A stretch of DNA of 64,000 bases from an uncultured Paracoccaceae bacterium (GCA_947494445.1 CANLVD010000001.1:310001-374000), one strand, 5' to 3'; positions 16,912-26,686 are shown, counted from the stretch's first letter. Made by a program: numbers and translations. Notes: generated by a model not told the origin, from the sequence alone.

Positions 16912-18108
16912 ATGACCGAGCTTGAAATCGAACGGCTGGGCCATCTGGGTGATGGCATTGCAGGTGATCATCGCCTTCCCTTTACCCTGCCCGCAGAGAC
17001 CGTCCGTCTGACTGCCACGGGCACTGAAGTGATCCGGCCTTCCCCGGATCGGGTGACACCTCCTTGCGGTCTTTTCGGCACCTGTGGCGGGTGCGCGCTG
17101 CAACAGGCATCGGACGAATTTGTCGCCAAGTGGAAGGCCAAGGTGGTGGCGCGCGCGCTCAAGGCGCACGGTCTGTCGCCAGAGATCAGACCAACGATCA
17201 CCTCACCGGCCCGCAGTCGCAGACGGGCGGGTTTTGCAGCAAGACGCACCAAGAAAACGGTGCAGATCGGGTTTCATGAGCGGGCCTCAAATCAGATCGT
17301 ACCGATCTCAGACTGTCACATTCTGCACCCTGATCTGCAGACCCTTCTGCCGGCCTTGAAAGAGATCACGCGTCTGGCTGCCTCCCGCTCGGCCGAGATC
17401 CGCCTTGTTGTCATTCACGCGGAAAACGGGGCTGATGTCCTGATCGAGACGGCCAAACCGCTGACACCTGATCTGATGTCACCTTTGGCCGGGATCGCGC
17501 AGAGCGCATCCATTGCCCGCATCACCTGGAATGAAGAAACGGTTTTGCAGTCCCTGCCCCCGTCGCAAAGCATTGCCGGTGTGTCATTGGTGCCGCCACC
17601 GGGGGCGTTTCTGCAGGCAACCCGAGAGGCTGAGGTTGCCTTGCAATCATGCGTCCTGGATGCTCTGGGACCGGCCAAACAGGTCGTTGACCTTTTCAGC
17701 GGATGCGGAACCTTCACGCTTGCGGCTGCCCGGACCGCTCAGGTCCATGCGGTTGAAGGCGCGGAAAACCTGTTAGATGCGCTGGATGCTGGTTGGCGGG
17801 GCGGTATAGATCTCAGAAAGGTCAGCACGGAGGTTCGCGATCTTGCTGCACGCCCGCTGCTTCCGATTGAGCTGAACCGATATGATGCCGCAATCATCGA
17901 TCCGCCACGATCGGGCGCTGAGCCGCAAACCCATCAGCTGGCGCAATCAGAAATTGGCAGAATTGCATCTGTTTCCTGCAACCCGGTCAGTTTTGCGCGG
18001 GACGCAAAGATACTCTGTGATCAGGGATTTAGGCTTGATTGGGTGCAGCCGGTTGATCAGTTTCGCTGGTCGGCTCATGTGGAACTGGCCGCGCAATTCT
18101 CGCGCTGA
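16912..18108 (+). CDS. Class I RNA m5U methyltransferase (RumA/RlmD-like)
   Basis: 398 residues from the ATG at 16912, chosen because the protein then starts with the conserved ELEIERLGHLGDGIA of a TRAM-like domain. An iron-sulfur cluster motif follows (CGLFGTCGGC plus a further Cys in ISDCHIL). The SAM domain shows VDLFSGCGTFTLAAA near residue 265, DPPRSG near residue 330, and the catalytic Cys in SVSCNPVSFARD. This is the radical-free TrmA/RlmC/RlmD family that makes 5-methyluridine in tRNA or 23S rRNA; the exact target is not evident. Confidence 0.85.
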   Translation: MTELEIERLGHLGDGIAGDHRLPFTLPAETVRLTATGTEVIRPSPDRVTPPCGLFGTCGGCALQQASDEFVAKWKAKVVARALKAHGLSPEIRPTITSPARSRRRAGFAARRTKKTVQIGFHERASNQIVPISDCHILHPDLQTLLPALKEITRLAASRSAEIRLVVIHAENGADVLIETAKPLTPDLMSPLAGIAQSASIARITWNEETVLQSLPPSQSIAGVSLVPPPGAFLQATREAEVALQSCVLDALGPAKQVVDLFSGCGTFTLAAARTAQVHAVEGAENLLDALDAGWRGGIDLRKVSTEVRDLAARPLLPIELNRYDAAIIDPPRSGAEPQTHQLAQSEIGRIASVSCNPVSFARDAKILCDQGFRLDWVQPVDQFRWSAHVELAAQFSR

Positions 18109-18150
18109 CCCTTCCACTTCTTGGGTCAATTATCCCCGCCGGAGGCTGCG

Positions 18151-18846
18151 CTAGGCTTGCGCCACAAGCTGACCCGCAAGATCATCGAAACCGGTGGCCA
18201 GAAAATCCCAGTCCCCATCTGGTGCCATATCGGTGGTCTGATTGGACCCGTGCTCAGTGGGACGCAGGATAAAAGCGGTTTGCAACCCGCACGCTGCTGC
18301 GGCGTGAAGGTCCGAATTATGGGCGGCCACGAACATAACCTCTTCAGGTGACAATCTCAGCGAGGCGCAGCTTGCCTGATAGACGACCGGCGAGGGCTTG
18401 TAATCCTTGGCAATTTCGGCCCCGAGGATGCAATCCCATGGCAAGCCAGCGTACCGCGCCAACCGCGACATCAAGGCAATCGATCCATTGGAACAGGGCG
18501 CGATCAATCCGATATCGCGCAGGCTATGCAGACCCGCAACCGTGTCCGGCCACGGATCAAGCTTTTCCCATGCGGTGTTGAGGTCTGCGATCTCTGCATC
18601 CGTCAAACTTGCATCGAACTTTAATAGAATGCGCTCGAGATTTTCACGGTGAAGATCATCAAGGGTGACATAGCCCCGGCCTCCGTCGCGGATGCGCGCC
18701 ATGGCCGGATCATATTCAGCGCGCCATGCATCGGCAAAAGGCAATGACTCTACAGTCTTCAGAACCTTTGAGACTTCACGAGCAACCGAAGAGCGCCAGT
18801 CCACACAGGTGCCAAAGACGTCAAAGATCAGGGCCTTGAGGGTCAT
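18151..18846 (-). CDS. Haloacid dehalogenase type II-like hydrolase
   Basis: 231 residues of the HAD superfamily, (S)-2-haloacid dehalogenase subtype. The nucleophile Asp is in [13 protein letters not shown] (residues 6-18), motif II is PCSNGS, the Lys is in AKDYKPSP and motif IV is [17 protein letters not shown]. Dehalogenases hydrolyse 2-haloalkanoic acids to 2-hydroxyacids; many relatives act on other substrates. The ATG overlaps the aroC stop (ATGA), so it is translated from the aroC transcript; I see no pathway link between the two. Confidence 0.8.
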   Translation of the reverse strand: MTLKALIFDVFGTCVDWRSSVAREVSKVLKTVESLPFADAWRAEYDPAMARIRDGGRGYVTLDDLHRENLERILLKFDASLTDAEIADLNTAWEKLDPWPDTVAGLHSLRDIGLIAPCSNGSIALMSRLARYAGLPWDCILGAEIAKDYKPSPVVYQASCASLRLSPEEVMFVAAHNSDLHAAAACGLQTAFILRPTEHGSNQTTDMAPDGDWDFLATGFDDLAGQLVAQA

Positions 18847-19943
18847 CCGATGGGGCCGCGGTTCTGCCCAATGTGACCGCGGTGCAGCAGCATATGGTCA
18901 AGAATGACACAGGCCATCATGGCCTCACCCACCGGTACGGCACGGATGCCGACACAGGGGTCGTGGCGGCCTTTGGTGACGATCTCGGTGTTTTCTCCGG
19001 ATTTGGTGATGGTGTTGCGCGGGGTCAGGATGGAGGAGGTGGGCTTGACCGCAAAGCGCACAACCAGATCCTGCCCGGTTGAAATCCCGCCAAGCACCCC
19101 GCCGGCATGGTTGGAGGAGTAGACCGGTCCGTCCTTGCCCATTGAGATCTCGTCTGCATTCTCGATCCCGGTCAGGCTGGCAGCGCCCATGCCCGCACCG
19201 ATTTCAACGCCTTTGACCGCGTTGATGGACATCATGGCGGCGGCCAGATCGGTGTCGATCTTGCCATAGACCGGAGCGCCCAGACCGGCAGGAACGCCGG
19301 AGGCCACAACCTCGATCACTGCACCGACGGAGGAGCCTGACTTGCGCAGCTCATCAAGGTATTCCGCCCAGTCCTTTGCCGCCTGCGGGTCGGGACACCA
19401 GAACGGGTTCTCTTCGATCCGGGACATGTCGAGACGTGCGCGGTCAATCTCATGGGGTCCCATCTGGACCATGTAGCCTTTGATCGACACTGAAGGCGCC
19501 AGTGTTTTCAGTGCGTTGCGGGCAAGGCCGCCGGCAGCGACACGGGCGGCAGTTTCGCGGGCAGACGACCGCCCTCCGCCGCGATAATCGCGGATCCCGT
19601 ATTTCTGCCAATAGGTGATATCGGCATGTCCGGGGCGAAACTTCTCCATGATTTCGGAGTAATCCTTGGAGCGCTGGTCCGTGTTGCGGATCATCAACTG
19701 CACCGGTGTTCCGGTGGTCTGGCCCTCAAACACGCCTGACAGAATTTCCACCAGATCGGGTTCGCGGCGCTGGGTTGTGTATTTGTTCTGCCCCGGTTTG
19801 CGACGGTCCAGCCATTGCTGAAGATCGGCTTCCGTCACATCCACGCCCGGGGGTACGCCGTCGACTGTTGCCCCCAGTGCAGGCCCATGGCTTTCGCCCC
19901 AGGTGGTGACGCGGAAGATATGACCGAAGCTGTTCAGAGACAT
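18843..19943 (-). CDS. aroC: Chorismate synthase
   Basis: 366 residues. All three family signatures are present: [18 protein letters not shown] near residue 16, [29 protein letters not shown] (residues about 103-131) and the C-terminal [17 protein letters not shown]. The enzyme converts 5-enolpyruvylshikimate-3-phosphate to chorismate with reduced FMN, the last step of the shikimate pathway. It lies downstream of petABC on the same strand but is separated from it by a strong terminator (20001-20023). Confidence 0.97.
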   Translation of the reverse strand: MSLNSFGHIFRVTTWGESHGPALGATVDGVPPGVDVTEADLQQWLDRRKPGQNKYTTQRREPDLVEILSGVFEGQTTGTPVQLMIRNTDQRSKDYSEIMEKFRPGHADITYWQKYGIRDYRGGGRSSARETAARVAAGGLARNALKTLAPSVSIKGYMVQMGPHEIDRARLDMSRIEENPFWCPDPQAAKDWAEYLDELRKSGSSVGAVIEVVASGVPAGLGAPVYGKIDTDLAAAMMSINAVKGVEIGAGMGAASLTGIENADEISMGKDGPVYSSNHAGGVLGGISTGQDLVVRFAVKPTSSILTPRNTITKSGENTEIVTKGRHDPCVGIRAVPVGEAMMACVILDHMLLHRGHIGQNRGPIG

Positions 19944-20000
19944 GGGACCCCCGTGGAAAACAGGTCACAGGTAGCAGTCTCGACCTGCCCTGTGAAGAAC

Positions 20001-20023
20001 GAAAACGGGCCCCGAAGGGCCCG
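20001..20023 (-). terminator. Rho-independent terminator of the petABC operon
   Basis: On the minus strand a perfect 7-bp stem CGGGCCC/GGGCCCG closes a TTCG tetraloop and is followed by TTTTCGTT. It lies 84 bp after the petC stop and before aroC. Confidence 0.9.
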
Positions 20024-20042
20024 ATAACACCGAAAAACCACT

Positions 20043-20086
20043 GTAGTTCTTTAGTAGTTCTTTCGTAACTCTTTCATAGCTCAACT
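20043..20086. repeat. Short tandem 11-bp repeats downstream of petC
   Basis: Three consecutive 11-mers, GTAGTTCTTTA, GTAGTTCTTTC and GTAACTCTTTC, and a weaker fourth (ATAGCTCAACT) lie between the petC stop and its terminator. The 11-bp period is one DNA turn. No function is assigned. Confidence 0.6.
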
Positions 20087-20106
20087 TGCACGCAAGTGGC
20101 CTGAAA

Positions 20107-20973
20107 TCATTCGGCAGCTTCGGCGCCTTTGCCTTTGTGTGGTGCCCAGAGCTTCTTGTTGGTCAGGTACAGAAGCACCGTCAGAAGCAGCAGGAAGACC
20201 ACGGCCAGCAGACCAGTGTGCTTGCGGTTGTCCATGTGAGGCTCGGCGGTCCACATCAGGAAAGCCGCGACATCCTCGGACACGTGCTCAAGATCTGCGG
20301 AATGGCCGTCGGCATATTCCACGTCGTCGCCATAGAGCGGCTGACCCATGGAAATCCAGCTGCCTTCGATCTTGGAATGGCCAGCCTCGTCCTTGCACTC
20401 GTCAGGGATGCCACCAACGGCGAAGTACTTGTTGTACTGACCGTCAATGTCGGCATCCGCGCCACACTCGGGCGGGTCAACGTAGCCCTGAAGCAGGTTG
20501 GCGATGTATTCCGGGCCACCCATGCCTTGCAGGAACTGGTTGATGCCCAGTCCCATTGGGCCGTGGAAGCCCGCACGGGCCTTGGCCATCAGGCTGAGGT
20601 CAGGTGCACCGGCTGCGGTGTTGGCCGGAAAGTGATCCGCAGGGATCGCCGGACGGGTATCACCGATTTCAGCATCGCGGCTGGTGTCGGCGGCTTCGAT
20701 CCCGTTGTCGGAGATGTACTGACGCACCTGCGCATCGGAGTAGCCCAGATCCTCAAGCGCGCGCAGCGGCACGTATTGCAGACCGTGACAGGAGGCGCAG
20801 ATCTCGGTGTAGACCTGAAGACCACGCTGGAGCTGTGATTTGTCGTAAGCGCCGAACGGCCCTTCGAACGGGAAGTCCACATCATGGATATGGGCAGTCT
20901 TGCCAGCGGCCATGGCACCTGTCGAGATGCCAAGCGCTGTGACCAGACCGGTGAGAAGAGTGATCGTTTTCAT
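20107..20973 (-). CDS. petC: Cytochrome c1 of the bc1 complex
   Basis: 288 residues from the ATG at 20973, with AAAGGA ten bases upstream. A Sec signal peptide (residues 1-22, ending AMA) leads to a periplasmic haem domain with the covalent haem-binding CASCH at residues 59-63. A C-terminal membrane anchor (LLAVVFLLLLTVLLYL) and short cytosolic tail follow. Cytochrome c1 passes electrons from the Rieske protein to soluble or membrane cytochrome c. It is the last gene of petABC, 18 bp after petB. Confidence 0.95.
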   Translation of the reverse strand: MKTITLLTGLVTALGISTGAMAAGKTAHIHDVDFPFEGPFGAYDKSQLQRGLQVYTEICASCHGLQYVPLRALEDLGYSDAQVRQYISDNGIEAADTSRDAEIGDTRPAIPADHFPANTAAGAPDLSLMAKARAGFHGPMGLGINQFLQGMGGPEYIANLLQGYVDPPECGADADIDGQYNKYFAVGGIPDECKDEAGHSKIEGSWISMGQPLYGDDVEYADGHSADLEHVSEDVAAFLMWTAEPHMDNRKHTGLLAVVFLLLLTVLLYLTNKKLWAPHKGKGAEAAE

Positions 20974-20991
20974 CGCGTGTGTTCCTTTCAC

Positions 20992-22317
20992 TCACTCAGC
21001 CGGAGTGCCGGGCGCTTTGGGATAATGCGCACGGAAATCCGCCTCGATGCTCTCAACGGGCGTTTCGGGTTTCTCCAGCACGCCAAGAAGCGGCAGGATG
21101 ACGAGGAAGTAGGCGAACCAGTAGGCCGAAGCGATCAGCGAGATGGTCGCGAAAGGCTCTTCCGCCGGCATCGCGCCCGCCCACATCAGCACCATGAAGT
21201 CGATGCACAGGAGCCAGAACCAGATCTTGAACTTCGGACGGTAGCGGCCCGAGCGGACAGTTGATGTGTCCAGCCAAGGCGCCAGCGCCATGACGGCAAT
21301 CGCGCCAAACATGGCAAGCACGCCGAAGAACTTCGCGTCGACGATGCCGCCGGTGATGAAGGTGGTGAACTGCACCAGCCAGACATCCGCCGTGAAGGCA
21401 CGCAGGATCGCGTAGAATGGCAGGAAGTACCATTCGGGCACGATGTGCGCTGGCGTGGCAAGCGGGTTCGCCTCGATGTAGTTGTCCGGGTGACCGAGGT
21501 AGTTCGGCATGAAGCCGACAATGGCTGCAAAGACTGCCAGGATCAGAACCAGCGCGAACAGGTCCTTGATCACGAAGTAGGGCCAGAACGGCAGGGTGTC
21601 TGCCTTGACCTTTTCCTTCGAGTCCGTGCGGACCGGAACACCTGATGGGTTGTTGTTGCCGGTGGTGTGGAAGGCCCAGATATGGACAATCACGAGCCCC
21701 GCAATCACGAATGGCAGCAGGTAGTGCAGCGAGAAGAAGCGTGTCAGCGTGTAGTTGCCCACCGCAGGTCCGCCCAGAAGCCATGTCTGCAACGTCTCAC
21801 CCACGCCCGGGATCGCGCCAAACAGGCCGGTGATCACGGTCGCACCCCAGAAGGACATCTGTCCCCATGGCAGCACGTAGCCCATGAAGGCCGTGGCCAT
21901 CATCAGCAGGTAGATGAGCATGCCGATGATCCATGTGATCTCACGCGGGGCCTTGTAGGAGCCGTAGAACAGGCCGCGGAAAATGTGCAGGTAGACGGCA
22001 ACAAAGAAGAGCGACGCACCGTTCATGTGCACGTAGCGCAGCATATGGCCGCCGTTGACGTTGCGCATGATGTGTTCGATGGAGGCAAATGCCATGGTTG
22101 TGTCAGGCGTGTAATGCATAACCAGCACGATGCCGGTGATGATCTGCAGCGCCAGACAGAATGTCAGCACGATGCCCCAGATCCACATCCAGTTGAGGTT
22201 CTTGGGTGTGGGAATGGTCAGCGTAGCATGCAGCAGGCCGAGCACCGGCAGGCGGCTTTCGATCCAGTTGGCCGTGCCGGACTTCGGTTCGTATTTGTCG
22301 TGTGGGATACCGCTCAT
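20992..22317 (-). CDS. petB: Cytochrome b of the bc1 complex
   Basis: 441 residues from the ATG at 22317, starting [14 protein letters not shown]; the frame is open further upstream into petA but that extension has no family resemblance. Eight membrane helices are expected. Haem-ligand helices ([15 protein letters not shown] and [18 protein letters not shown]) and the Qo-site PEWYF motif are present. The protein carries haems bL and bH and both quinone sites. It lies 11 bp after petA in the operon and is of full Rhodobacter-type length. Confidence 0.97.
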   Translation of the reverse strand: MSGIPHDKYEPKSGTANWIESRLPVLGLLHATLTIPTPKNLNWMWIWGIVLTFCLALQIITGIVLVMHYTPDTTMAFASIEHIMRNVNGGHMLRYVHMNGASLFFVAVYLHIFRGLFYGSYKAPREITWIIGMLIYLLMMATAFMGYVLPWGQMSFWGATVITGLFGAIPGVGETLQTWLLGGPAVGNYTLTRFFSLHYLLPFVIAGLVIVHIWAFHTTGNNNPSGVPVRTDSKEKVKADTLPFWPYFVIKDLFALVLILAVFAAIVGFMPNYLGHPDNYIEANPLATPAHIVPEWYFLPFYAILRAFTADVWLVQFTTFITGGIVDAKFFGVLAMFGAIAVMALAPWLDTSTVRSGRYRPKFKIWFWLLCIDFMVLMWAGAMPAEEPFATISLIASAYWFAYFLVILPLLGVLEKPETPVESIEADFRAHYPKAPGTPAE

Positions 22318-22328
22318 CTGAACACTCC

Positions 22329-22880
22329 TTATCCGAGTTTGATGACGGTGTCGGAGATGAACTCCGCAACCGGTACAGGCAGGTTGGTGGGTGCGGGACC
22401 TTTGCGGATCCGACCGGCCGTGTCGTAATGCGAGCCGTGGCAGGGGCAGAACCAGCCGCCGAAATCGCCTGCGTCGCCCAGTGGCACGCAGCCCAGATGG
22501 GTACAGACACCGACCATGACCAGCCATTCGCCTTCCGCGTCGAGCGTGCGGTTCTGGTCGCTGGCATCCTTGTCGGTGAGATTGGCGTTCTCGGACCCCG
22601 GATCAGGCAGCTCGGACAGATCAACGTCACGGGCAGCGGAGATTTCGGCCTCGGTCCGGCGGCGGATGAAAACCGGTTTGCCGAGCCATTCAACAGTCAG
22701 CTGGGAACCGGGCTCAAGATCACCGACATCGACCTGGATGGAGGCCAGAGCCTGCACATCGGCGGATGGGTTCATCTGGTTGACTAGCGGCCAGACAGCT
22801 GCGCCTGCTGTGACGGCACCGGCAGCGCCTGTGGCCACATAGAGGAAGTCGCGACGCGATGGTTCCTGATCATGGGACAT
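22329..22880 (-). CDS. petA: Rieske iron-sulfur subunit of the bc1 complex
   Basis: 183 residues. A twin-arginine signal/anchor ([19 protein letters not shown]) starts the protein; in this family it is exported folded by Tat and not cleaved. The [2Fe-2S] ligands are Cys126/His128 (CTHLGC) and Cys145/His148 (CPCHGSHYD), with disulfide Cys131-Cys147. It accepts the first electron from ubiquinol at the Qo site. First gene of petABC, divergent from trmL; the shared upstream region (22881-23043) must hold the operon promoter, though I cannot assign a box with confidence. Confidence 0.97.
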   Translation of the reverse strand: MSHDQEPSRRDFLYVATGAAGAVTAGAAVWPLVNQMNPSADVQALASIQVDVGDLEPGSQLTVEWLGKPVFIRRRTEAEISAARDVDLSELPDPGSENANLTDKDASDQNRTLDAEGEWLVMVGVCTHLGCVPLGDAGDFGGWFCPCHGSHYDTAGRIRKGPAPTNLPVPVAEFISDTVIKLG

Positions 22881-23043
22881 GGGTCTGTCTCTCTCTTTGC
22901 GTTCACCCTCTTCTCAGAGGGCCGGAAATACCATACGACCCGGAGAGAATCCGGGCGTTGGGGGGACAGATAGCTTGTCGCGGCGTCCGGGTCCAGCGGA
23001 CTTCTCGACGCAGATTGTCACATTCAAACAAAAGGCCAAGTCT

Positions 23044-23499
23044 TTGATCCGACTCACCGCTTTTCAACCGGACATCGCGCCCAACCTCGGGGCGATGATG
23101 CGACTGGCGGCCTGCATGGGGATCGGGATGGATGTGGTGGGGCCTTGCGGCTTTCCCGCGTCGGCCAAATCGCTGCGCCGGGCGGCGATGGATTATGCCG
23201 ATGCTGCGGCCCCGAATTATCACACTGGTTGGGACGAGTATCTGCGCGCGCGCACTGAGGGACGGCTGGTGGCGCTGAGCACGGGCGGGACCTGCGATTT
23301 GTGGGACTTTGCCTTTCAACCCGGAGATGCGCTGGTGATGGGACGGGAGACAGCAGGTCTGCCGGACGCGGTTCTGAGCGGAATGGACGCGGTTTTGCGC
23401 ATCCCCATGCCCGGTGGCGGGCGGTCGCTCAATGTCGCCATGAGTGCCGGTATCGCGGTGTCCGAGGCCCTGCGCCAGTTGAGCCGATCACCCGGCTGA
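23044..23499 (+). CDS. trmL: tRNA (cytidine34-2'-O)-methyltransferase
   Basis: 151 residues from a TTG (23044) with AAAAGG eight bases upstream; this gives the usual TrmL length and N-terminus (LTAFQPDIAPNLGAMMRLA), whereas the open frame upstream adds unrelated sequence. SPOUT-fold motifs include the C-terminal knot GDALVMGRETAGLPD, IPMPGGGRSLNVAMSAGI. TrmL 2'-O-methylates the wobble C/cmnm5U of tRNA-Leu isoacceptors. A copy of the dispersed GC-rich element follows about 10 bp after the stop. Confidence 0.88.
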   Translation: MIRLTAFQPDIAPNLGAMMRLAACMGIGMDVVGPCGFPASAKSLRRAAMDYADAAAPNYHTGWDEYLRARTEGRLVALSTGGTCDLWDFAFQPGDALVMGRETAGLPDAVLSGMDAVLRIPMPGGGRSLNVAMSAGIAVSEALRQLSRSPG

Positions 23500-23508
23500 C
23501 AGGTTCCG

Positions 23509-23535
23509 TGCCTCCGGCGGGAGTATTTTTGGAAA
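23509..23535 (+). repeat. Dispersed CCTCCGGCGGGAGTATTT element, copy 1
   Basis: GCCTCCGGCGG followed by GAGTATTTTTGG, 10 bp after the trmL stop in the same orientation as trmL. Together with copy 2 it forms a facing inverted pair. This motif family is common in Rhodobacteraceae intergenic DNA as I recall. Confidence 0.7.
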
Positions 23536-23638
23536 CTCGAAGCAATGGCACAAACTGGCCGGGCACAGTACAGGTAGCCCCAATACAGCTTAAAGACATG
23601 AGATCGACCCCAGTCCACCAAATCTGCTCTTCGATTTT

Positions 23639-23663
23639 CACCAAATACTCCCGCCGGAGGCAT
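23639..23663 (-). repeat. Dispersed CCTCCGGCGGGAGTATTT element, copy 2
   Basis: Minus-strand copy reading CCTCCGGCGGGAGTATTTGG, about 25 bp after the PAAR gene stop and in the same orientation as that gene. It is complementary to copy 1 over about 19 of 20 bases. Confidence 0.7.
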
Positions 23664-23688
23664 CCGGACTTTTGTAGCTGTCCCGGTC

Positions 23689-23979
23689 CTATCCACCGAT
23701 GTGCACCGTAGGCAGACCTCCGACAATTGAGCCACCATGGGCGGTGTCGTCGCCCAGTCTGGCCGCTGGCTTTCCACCAATCATGACGGAAGTTGAACCA
23801 CTGGAGATCGATGAGGGCGGACCCACACAGGTGCAGGTGTCGCCCAGAACGGCGGCGCTCAGGCCTCCTATGGCCACGGACGGGACACCGGGGCCGATGA
23901 TGGCTCCGCCGATATGGGGGACAGTCGCGACAAATGCGGGACAGGTGTGCAGGTCGGTAAGGCGGGCTGCGGCTGGCAT
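23689..23979 (-). CDS. PAAR-domain spike-tip protein
   Basis: 96 residues, almost entirely a PAAR domain: glycine-rich repeats with AARLTDLHTCP at the N-terminus, GGAIIGPGVPSVAIGG and ARLGDDTAHGG near the end. The His and Cys residues fit the zinc site that sharpens the conical tip. PAAR proteins cap VgrG trimers in type VI secretion or related contractile injection machines. It lies 24 bp after the vgrG-like gene on the same strand. No effector domain is fused and no sheath or baseplate genes are nearby. Confidence 0.85.
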   Translation of the reverse strand: MPAAARLTDLHTCPAFVATVPHIGGAIIGPGVPSVAIGGLSAAVLGDTCTCVGPPSSISSGSTSVMIGGKPAARLGDDTAHGGSIVGGLPTVHIGG

Positions 23980-24003
23980 GATGGGCTCCTGTTTTTTCCG
24001 GGG

Positions 24004-25731
24004 TCAGTTGATGTTGACCATGGCACCGGTGATCTTGGTGGTGCCCGGTGATGTCAGTTCGGTCGAGCCGAGGCCCCTGAATGTGGCCTTGATGTCGGCT
24101 TGTGCTCCGATGTTGCTGCCCTTGAGGGTCAGGTCCTGATCAGCATCAGCGGTGATCTTGCGCCCGGAATTCAGTGTGATGTCCCGGTCGCTGGAAAGCG
24201 TGATGCCCGATGTGGCGGACATCTCGATCCTGTTGCCATGGTCGTCTTCAAGCAGGATGCGGGTGTCATCCAGCACCAGTTTCCGACCGTCAGGGGTTTT
24301 CAGGGCAATCGACGTGTCATCGTCATCGAAGCGCAACTCCAGGCCCGAGCGGGTGCGCAGCAGCTTGCCTGTGTTGTCCGCTTCGGCCGGTTCGGGCCTT
24401 GGGCGGGATGGCGAATGCATCGCCCCCAGGATCACCGGGCTGCCGCTGTCGGATTGCAGGCCTGCGACGACGACTTCGTCGCCGATCTCGGGCAGGGTCT
24501 GGAACCCGGCCCCATCGCTGGCATAGGGCTGCGCCATGCGGGCCCAGAGGGTCGCGCCCGAGGTTGGCAGATGGATCTCGATCCGCATCAGGCCTTGGGG
24601 ATCAGGGGTGATGGCTGTGACAAGAGCGATCTGCAGCGCCGTGCCGGTCAGGTCCGGGTCGGGCTGGCTTTGCGTCGCCGGATGTGCGGTCATCCCCAGA
24701 TCGGTTGTTGTGGTCCATGTTCCATCTGCGATGTGATGGGAGACGGTTGATATGTAGGCCGAACCGGTTTCGGCTTTGCCCAGACCTTTGAGCTGCAAAA
24801 GCGTGCCGGCTTGGGCGAGGCTCGATCCTGTGAAACTGCAGGTTCCCTGATGCGCCGACAGGGTAGCTTGGGCCATGCGCATTGTGGCCGTTGTCTTGAG
24901 GTCGGCTTGATCCGTGTCGGCGGCGAGCGTGATCTGCGGTGCAGCCTCACCTTGTGCTGTGGCCAGTTCCGCCAGTTTGCGGGCGCCCCATTTGGATGCG
25001 GGCAGGCTGCGGGCGGTGTGGCTGCGCAGCGTGCCGGACTTGCTGTCCCAGCTTGTCGCCGTGGTCGAGGAGAGCAGCGCGGTTGCATCGAAGCTGGACT
25101 GATAGCTCAGGATGTCCTGTCCTGCGGTCACGACCAACGGTGCCTCGGTCTTGAGATCTGGTGGAGCGCTCACAATCCTGTCGTCCTGAATGCGCAGAAC
25201 ATGGCCGTTGCGGGCCGCGAGGTGTTTGAGGGCCTCCCAGTCAGATGTGCCGTGTGGCAAATGGCTGGTCCGGGTAACTGTGGTGTCCGCAATATCGGCG
25301 GTCAGACCGGCGGTTGTGATCAGATGGGTCATGATGTCCGCGTCCGACATGTCCTGAAACACTGTTGCGGTGCGGCTTCGGGTGAGGCGAATGGCGCTGG
25401 CGTGGCAGGTGACGCTGAGCGTTGCCTCGTTCGATTTGCCAAGTTCAAACCCCGTACCGGTGATGATGCCCTGAAACAGGCTTTGCGCCCGGGCGCGGCC
25501 AAAGCCTGCGCGGATCTCGACTTTTGTGCCCGGTGTCAGGTTTTCGCTGGCTGAGAGCGGGAATGCCAGTCGCCCGGAACTGGCGTCGCCAAGGGTGATC
25601 CGGGCATGGGGAATGTCATCCAGCTGATCGGTTATGCTGATGTCGATCAGCGGCGTTGTGGCGGGCAGTGCCTTGCCGTTGAGCAAAACCTGAGCGGAGA
25701 GCGCGCCATTGGCGATCGGTCTGATGGGCAT
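24004..25731 (-). CDS. VgrG-like spike protein of a contractile injection system
   Basis: 575 residues from the ATG at 25731, which has GGGAAAGG upstream; the open frame extends further but without a ribosome site. Domain order: gp27-like N-terminal half (about 1-350), a gp5-type OB fold (RIEIHLPTSGATLWARMAQP near residue 385) and a repetitive beta-helix needle at the end (ITLSSDRDITLNSG, LTLKGSNIG). VgrG trimers form the puncturing spike. With the PAAR gene it is an orphan pair: the core machinery must be elsewhere or absent. No C-terminal effector extension is seen. Confidence 0.82.
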   Translation of the reverse strand: MPIRPIANGALSAQVLLNGKALPATTPLIDISITDQLDDIPHARITLGDASSGRLAFPLSASENLTPGTKVEIRAGFGRARAQSLFQGIITGTGFELGKSNEATLSVTCHASAIRLTRSRTATVFQDMSDADIMTHLITTAGLTADIADTTVTRTSHLPHGTSDWEALKHLAARNGHVLRIQDDRIVSAPPDLKTEAPLVVTAGQDILSYQSSFDATALLSSTTATSWDSKSGTLRSHTARSLPASKWGARKLAELATAQGEAAPQITLAADTDQADLKTTATMRMAQATLSAHQGTCSFTGSSLAQAGTLLQLKGLGKAETGSAYISTVSHHIADGTWTTTTDLGMTAHPATQSQPDPDLTGTALQIALVTAITPDPQGLMRIEIHLPTSGATLWARMAQPYASDGAGFQTLPEIGDEVVVAGLQSDSGSPVILGAMHSPSRPRPEPAEADNTGKLLRTRSGLELRFDDDDTSIALKTPDGRKLVLDDTRILLEDDHGNRIEMSATSGITLSSDRDITLNSGRKITADADQDLTLKGSNIGAQADIKATFRGLGSTELTSPGTTKITGAMVNIN

Positions 25732-25873
25732 GTTGCAGCCTTTCCCTGTTGTGGATGTGCCCAAGCCTATCCGGGGAGGACACGAAAACAATGGGGATTG
25801 TCACAAGGCCGTGGGGTGGCATCGACGGGGACGGGCAACGGACGATATCAAGGCGGGACGGAAAAGAGGTCTG

Positions 25874-26686
25874 ATGATGCAGGTAAATCGACGCAATGTG
25901 ATGCTGGGTGGACTGGCGGCCGGGCTGTCCGGTGGGCCGGCGCTGTCAGCGGCCAAGGCCAGATTGATCGACCGGCGCTGGGCGCGCTTTGGCAAGGGCG
26001 GTGATGTGGATCACGGGGCCTGGGCACGGGTTTTGGTGAAAGCTGTCAGACCCGGGCGCGATGGGATTGCGCGGTTTGACTACAGGTCGGTGCGGCTGGC
26101 GGATGTTTCGGCCTACACCGGTATGCTGGCGACAGTTGATCCTGCCGGGTTGAGCCGCAACGCCGCATTTGCCTATTGGGTCAATTTGTACAATGCGCTG
26201 ACCGTGCAGGTGGTGCTGGAGGCCTATCCGGTGAAGTCGATCCGCGACATCGGTGGTGGGCTGTTCAAGGGAGGCCCCTGGGGGCGGGACGTCGTGCAGG
26301 TGGCTGGGCAGGCGCTGTCACTGGATGACATCGAGCATGGTATTCTGCGCCCTGTCTGGAAGAACCCTCGCGTGCATTACGCGGTCAACTGCGCCTCGCT
26401 CGGCTGTCCGGATCTGGCGGCGCGCCCCTGGACCGCAGGGCGGTATGAAGGGATGCTAGAGGCAGGTGCCAAGGCTTACGTGAACCATCCAAGAGGCGCG
26501 CGGGTGCAAGGTGGCCGCTTGCAGGTGTCGTCGATCTATCACTGGTTCAAGGATGACTTCGGCGGCACGGATGCAAGTGTGATCACGCATCTGCGCACCT
26601 ATGCAGGGCCTGAGTTGCAGGCGGCTTTGCAAGGCGTGACCCGGATCGGTGGCCACGGATATGATTGGGCGCTGAATGATGTGTGA
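25874..26686 (+). CDS. Tat-exported DUF547 protein
   Basis: 270 residues from the ATG at 25874, with AAGAGGT just upstream. The N-terminus NRRNVMLGGLAAGLSGG looks like a twin-arginine signal. The remainder is a DUF547 domain: NAAFAYWVNLYNALTVQVVLE, the VHYAVNCASLGCPDL motif with its conserved Asn and two Cys, and SSIYHWFKDDF. The function of DUF547 is not established; the conserved Cys/His pattern has led to suggestions of a peptidase-like fold. Divergent from the vgrG-like gene, with the upstream regions facing each other; no functional link is shown. Confidence 0.8.
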   Translation: MMQVNRRNVMLGGLAAGLSGGPALSAAKARLIDRRWARFGKGGDVDHGAWARVLVKAVRPGRDGIARFDYRSVRLADVSAYTGMLATVDPAGLSRNAAFAYWVNLYNALTVQVVLEAYPVKSIRDIGGGLFKGGPWGRDVVQVAGQALSLDDIEHGILRPVWKNPRVHYAVNCASLGCPDLAARPWTAGRYEGMLEAGAKAYVNHPRGARVQGGRLQVSSIYHWFKDDFGGTDASVITHLRTYAGPELQAALQGVTRIGGHGYDWALNDV

